Below, piece after piece: positions 6,273 to 9,187 of a DNA stretch of 9,187 bases. Below the pieces are notes generated by a model. That model worked only from the letters and a program-made list of their open reading frames with translations. It had not been told where the DNA came from and made no database searches. This DNA comes from an uncultured Clostridium sp. Lineage in GTDB: Bacteria > Bacillota > Clostridia > Clostridiales > Clostridiaceae. Position numbers and translations under genes: made by a program. The stretch spans positions 1 through 9,187 of the forward strand of contig UQFE01000059.1 of NCBI GenBank assembly GCA_900540255.1, given 5' to 3'. The first letter of the stretch is position 1; every line of letters starts with the position of its first letter.

Positions 6273-8402
6273 TCATGTTAATTTTAATAACTCTTCTTTT
6301 GCATTTGGATAATTTGGATTTATCTTTAAAAGTTTATTTAAATAAACTTTTGCTATTTTAAATTCACCCATTTCTTTATAAATACAAGCACAATTAAAAT
6401 ATATAAATTCAATATTTCCATTATTATTTAATAAGTGAAAATAATCATTTAATGATAATTCATATTGGTAACAACATTTATAAATATAAGCTCGTAAATA
6501 ATAATTATCCAAATCATTTTTATCTAAACAAATTGCTTCATTTATTAATTCTAAAGCACTATTAAAATTCTCCTTATTTAATTCACTTATTGCTAATTCA
6601 TAAAACGCCTTACTTTTAATAAAATCTAATTCAGGAGTATTTTCTTGTAAATTTAATAATAAAGACTTTATAGTTCTTTCAGCTTCTTCACTTTTATTTA
6701 AATTACGTAGAGCTCTTGCTTTATATAACATAATTTCATTATCATGTATTTCTAACTTATTAACATAATCAATAATCTCAATAACTTTTTCATTTTCATT
6801 GTATTCTAATAATACTTTTATTTTTATTAAATAAGGATTGCTATAATAAGGATAAATTTTAATTGATGTATTTGCACAATCAAAAGCTTCTTTAAGAAGT
6901 CCTAGATTAAATAATGATTCGGCTCTATAATCATAAATTAAAGAATCATTACTACATATCTTTAATCCTTCTTCTGTTAATTCAAAGCATTCTTTATATT
7001 TACCTAATTTAATTAATACATCACATTTACAATTAATATAATATATATTATCTTTATTTATATATAATGTTTTATTATAAAAATATATTGCATCTTCATA
7101 TTTTTTAGTTTTTGTATAAGTTCTTCCAATCTTATTATATATATTGGCTAATTCACTTTTATCAATAATTTCACTAAAATTTTCTATTAATAAATAATAG
7201 TAACTTAAAGCAATATCATAATCTTTCATTTCAAAATATGAACTACCTAAAAGAATATTCTTTTGTATTGTTGTATACTGATCATTTGAGTGCAAATTAA
7301 TAATTATTTTAATAGCTTCTTTATATTTTGAATTTTCATAATAGCACCACGCTAATTGTATTTTTAAAGCATCATCGTAGGGATTTTTCTTAATTAGATT
7401 TTCAAGCCTTATTATTAATATTTGATTTATATAAGAGAGCCTATTTCTTATATAATTATCATATTTATCAACATCAATTAAATCTATAAACAGTTCCTTA
7501 GATTTTTCAAGTTTACCTTCTTCAAGCCATACATCAGCAAGACCAAGCTTACAGTTTAAGTTATCTGGTGAAATATTAAGGCACCTTTTATATAAATTTT
7601 CTGCAATTTCATAATTTTTTTCAGCCCATTCTATTTCAGCCATAGTATAAACAATTAATAAATCATTAGGGTATTCCTTTATTAGCTTACTACATATCTT
7701 TCTACTATTAATTAAATCTCCAAAATTTATAAAACAACGTGCTTCAAGCAATTCTAAATATGGATGATAAATTTTCAATTCTTTAATTTTAATTAAATTT
7801 TCTTTTATTTTTTCAATATTATTATTATTCAAATACTCTCTAGTTTCAAAATATAAGTAAATCCAGGTATCGTAATCCTTATTACATTCTATTTTGAATA
7901 AATAATAATTTAAAATATCTTCATGATCAATTTTATATATTATATAGTCTATATACTTTGATTGAAACTTTTCATATAATTCATTTTTATTTTCTTTAAT
8001 ATTAAAATAAGATTCAATTAAACTCCAAATACTATGTGGAATATTTATATTTTCTGATAAAAATAAAAGTAACTTTTCACAAGCTTCACTATTAGTATCT
8101 AAGGAAATGCAAACATCAGCATTTAGTATTTCAGTCCATTTTTTTACATCTATTCGCAGTGAAAAATTATCATATATATTTTTAACCTTTTCTAGCCATA
8201 AATCTAACGAAGTATTCTTTTTAATATCATTATTTTCATTAGTTTCAGTGTATTTAATAGCTTCTTCATATGCAGTTCTCAAATTTTTAAAATCTTCTGG
8301 ATTATCTTCTGGATTAACTGAAGTTAATATATTGTAATAAGCTGATTTAATCAATGATTTATCTTTTGTCTTATCTATTTTTAAGATATTCCAAATATTC
8401 AT
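6273..8402 (-). CDS. J-like domain / TPR repeat protein
   Basis: The protein is 709 aa. Residues 1-50 resemble a short J-domain (NIWNILKIDKTKD, then LIKSAYYNIL and FKNLRTAYEEAIKY). The HPD tripeptide that stimulates Hsp70 ATPase is replaced by N30-P31-E32 in TSVNPEDNPEDF. From about residue 205 to the end it is a chain of TPR-like helix pairs. Clear units are near 250-282 (AEIEWAEKNYEIAENLYKRCL...SPDN), 283-315, 420-455 (IGRTYTKTKKYEDAIYFYNKTLYI) and the last 35 residues (AKVYLNKLLKINPNY). It has no signal peptide or membrane helix and probably acts as a cytoplasmic scaffold. The ATG is supported by AGGGGG 5 nt upstream. Its position just before hscC suggests it is the HscC co-chaperone. In E. 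coli, hscC is instead next to J-proteins of the DjlB/DjlC type. The TPR assignment is firm. J activity is uncertain because of the missing His and Asp. Confidence 0.85.
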   Translation of the reverse strand: MNIWNILKIDKTKDKSLIKSAYYNILTSVNPEDNPEDFKNLRTAYEEAIKYTETNENNDIKKNTSLDLWLEKVKNIYDNFSLRIDVKKWTEILNADVCISLDTNSEACEKLLLFLSENINIPHSIWSLIESYFNIKENKNELYEKFQSKYIDYIIYKIDHEDILNYYLFKIECNKDYDTWIYLYFETREYLNNNNIEKIKENLIKIKELKIYHPYLELLEARCFINFGDLINSRKICSKLIKEYPNDLLIVYTMAEIEWAEKNYEIAENLYKRCLNISPDNLNCKLGLADVWLEEGKLEKSKELFIDLIDVDKYDNYIRNRLSYINQILIIRLENLIKKNPYDDALKIQLAWCYYENSKYKEAIKIIINLHSNDQYTTIQKNILLGSSYFEMKDYDIALSYYYLLIENFSEIIDKSELANIYNKIGRTYTKTKKYEDAIYFYNKTLYINKDNIYYINCKCDVLIKLGKYKECFELTEEGLKICSNDSLIYDYRAESLFNLGLLKEAFDCANTSIKIYPYYSNPYLIKIKVLLEYNENEKVIEIIDYVNKLEIHDNEIMLYKARALRNLNKSEEAERTIKSLLLNLQENTPELDFIKSKAFYELAISELNKENFNSALELINEAICLDKNDLDNYYLRAYIYKCCYQYELSLNDYFHLLNNNGNIEFIYFNCACIYKEMGEFKIAKVYLNKLLKINPNYPNAKEELLKLT

Positions 8403-8436
8403 TCTAACCCCCTAGTTTAATATACTAATAATAATT

Positions 8437-8445
8437 ATTATATCA
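8437..8445 (-). promoter_or_regulatory. Extended -10 promoter of the J-like/TPR-hscC operon
   Basis: TGATATAAT on the minus strand is a perfect extended -10, about 35 bp upstream of the ATG. No good -35 is present 16-18 bp further upstream. The identical word drives the cysteine-cluster gene. Confidence 0.6.
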
Positions 8446-8480
8446 TAACTGGTAAAATTTTACTTAAACTACTTAATCTT

Positions 8481-8522
8481 AATAAAAAAACTTACCATAA
8501 ATTTATGATAAGTTTTTTTATT
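8481..8522 (-). terminator. Terminator of the GNAT gene
   Basis: A near-perfect 21-bp inverted repeat centred at 8501/8502 has CATAAATTTATG at its core and A7/T7 flanks. The one mismatch (C8495/A8508) is a G-U wobble in minus-strand RNA, and a T-run follows on that strand. It lies 19 bp after the GNAT stop. It could also work weakly on the plus strand. Confidence 0.75.
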
Positions 8523-8540
8523 AAATATTTAAAATTTAAT

Positions 8541-9044
8541 TTATATAATTTTTTCAAAAGCTATTCTTTTACTTCCGTCTTTTAAATTAATAATTCCACA
8601 ATATTCAAAATCACATTTATTAAGTAATTTTTGCATAGAAATATTATCTTTATGTGTATCCACTCTTATACTATGTATATTTTTATTTAATGAAAATTCT
8701 TCTATTTTATTCATAAATATTTTAGATAATCCTAATCCCTTATAAGTATTATCTACAGCAATTCTATGTATAGTTGTATAGTTAGAATTAGTAAGCCATT
8801 GTCCTTCATAAATATTATTATAAGTTTCTTCACCATCAAATATAATTACTGCTGTTGCAACAATATCATTATCTTTTATCATTACATAGTTATTTCCATT
8901 TAAAATATCAGAATTTATAGTATCAATGTTTGGATAGTTATTTTGCCATTGATCTATACCTTGATTTTTAAAGTATTCTTGGGCTTGCTTAATAATTTTC
9001 ATTATATTATTTACATCACTTTTTACAGCCTTTCTAATTTCCAT
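8541..9044 (-). CDS. GNAT family N-acetyltransferase
   Basis: This 167-aa protein covers a complete GNAT fold. It opens with IRKAVKSDVNNIMKII (strand 1 and helix 1), then GIDQWQNNYPN (29-39), common in a GNAT subfamily of Firmicutes. The central acetyl-CoA motif A is IHRIAVDNTYKGLGLSKIF (92-110). The pyrophosphate loop Q/R-x-x-G-x-G is present as T100-Y-K-G103-L-G105, so the first residue is Thr rather than Gln/Arg. RVDTHKDNISMQKLLNKCDFEYCG (127-150) is motif B, where the Asn and the helix after it are typical. It transfers an acetyl group from acetyl-CoA to an unknown amine. GAGGA (9051-9055) lies 6 nt before the ATG. The gene starts only 46 bp from the right terminal repeat. Confidence 0.92.
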   Translation of the reverse strand: MEIRKAVKSDVNNIMKIIKQAQEYFKNQGIDQWQNNYPNIDTINSDILNGNNYVMIKDNDIVATAVIIFDGEETYNNIYEGQWLTNSNYTTIHRIAVDNTYKGLGLSKIFMNKIEEFSLNKNIHSIRVDTHKDNISMQKLLNKCDFEYCGIINLKDGSKRIAFEKII

Positions 9045-9075
9045 TACAATTCCTCTATGTTATTTTTTTTATATA

Positions 9076-9081
9076 ATTATA
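9076..9081 (-). promoter_or_regulatory. -10 element of the GNAT gene
   Basis: A perfect TATAAT on the minus strand lies about 31 bp before the ATG. A -35 at the usual distance would fall at about 9099-9104, inside the right terminal repeat, where the match is poor (TAATGC or TTAATG). The present promoter may therefore be partly built from repeat sequence. Confidence 0.45.
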
Positions 9082-9090
9082 TACAAAATT

Positions 9091-9187
9091 GGGATGTCGC
9101 ATTAAGAATAAATCCTACAATATATTATATTAATTTTTATTTTTTAAAACAATATATTGTGTATAAAAGTTTTAGTGCAACAGCCCC
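9091..9187 (-). repeat. MITE-like repeat, right copy
   Basis: This is the inverted counterpart of the left terminal repeat. Read on the minus strand it matches 1-97 with 8 substitutions and no indels. The outer 18 bases differ at one position (GGGGCTGTTGCACTAAAA). The internal palindrome is intact at 9149-9160 and has one change at 9117-9128 (ACAATATATTAT). The inner end is GGGATGTCGCATTAAG, lacking the fourth G of the left copy. Orientation places the same end outward on both sides of the window, as in the two ends of a composite element. The substitutions show these are two independent or aged copies, not one sequence read twice. Confidence 0.8.

Noticed and set aside
8107..8337. 76-aa plus-strand reading frame
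   Set aside because: It is antisense to the J-like domain region of the TPR protein and has no RBS.
1..9187. Invertible segment flipped by recombination between the end repeats
   Set aside because: The repeats are short (97 bp) and about 8% diverged, and no recombinase gene or recombination-type site is present.

Overview
The window is strongly AT-rich DNA from a low-GC Firmicute, most likely a Clostridium or close relative. The signs are AT-biased codon use, GGAGG-type ribosome binding sites, TATAAT-rich spacers and the protein families present. No rRNA, tRNA, CRISPR array, complete transposase or phage gene is visible. I cannot name the species.

Layout. The window begins and ends exactly at two copies (1-98 and 9091-9187) of the same roughly 97-bp repeat, placed in opposite orientation and about 92% identical. 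Each copy is a small imperfect palindrome with GGGGCTGT-type outer ends and no coding capacity, which fits a MITE or a pair of solo insertion-sequence ends. Inside lie, from left to right: a cysteine-cluster protein (minus), a MATE multidrug/cation exporter (minus), a DusA-type tRNA-dihydrouridine synthase (plus), a decayed stretch with two gene remnants around a small membrane protein (about 3503-4526, all minus), an Hsp70-type chaperone of the HscC group (minus), a large J-domain-like/TPR protein (minus), and a GNAT acetyltransferase (minus).

How the genes relate. The clearest functional unit is the 709-aa J-like/TPR protein followed 45 bp later by HscC. They look like a two-gene operon driven from an extended -10 promoter at 8437-8445, with the J-like protein as the probable dedicated partner of HscC. 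The J-like domain has Asn-Pro-Glu where HPD is expected. MATE and dusA are divergent, and their best promoter candidates overlap. The cysteine-cluster and GNAT genes appear to be single units with their own promoters.

The least expected content is the pair of gene fossils: the first 41 codons of a Cof-like HAD hydrolase with an intact promoter and RBS but a lost second aspartate, and the last ~40 codons of an arginase-family gene with an internal TAG. With the end repeats, these mark the region as one that has been rearranged.
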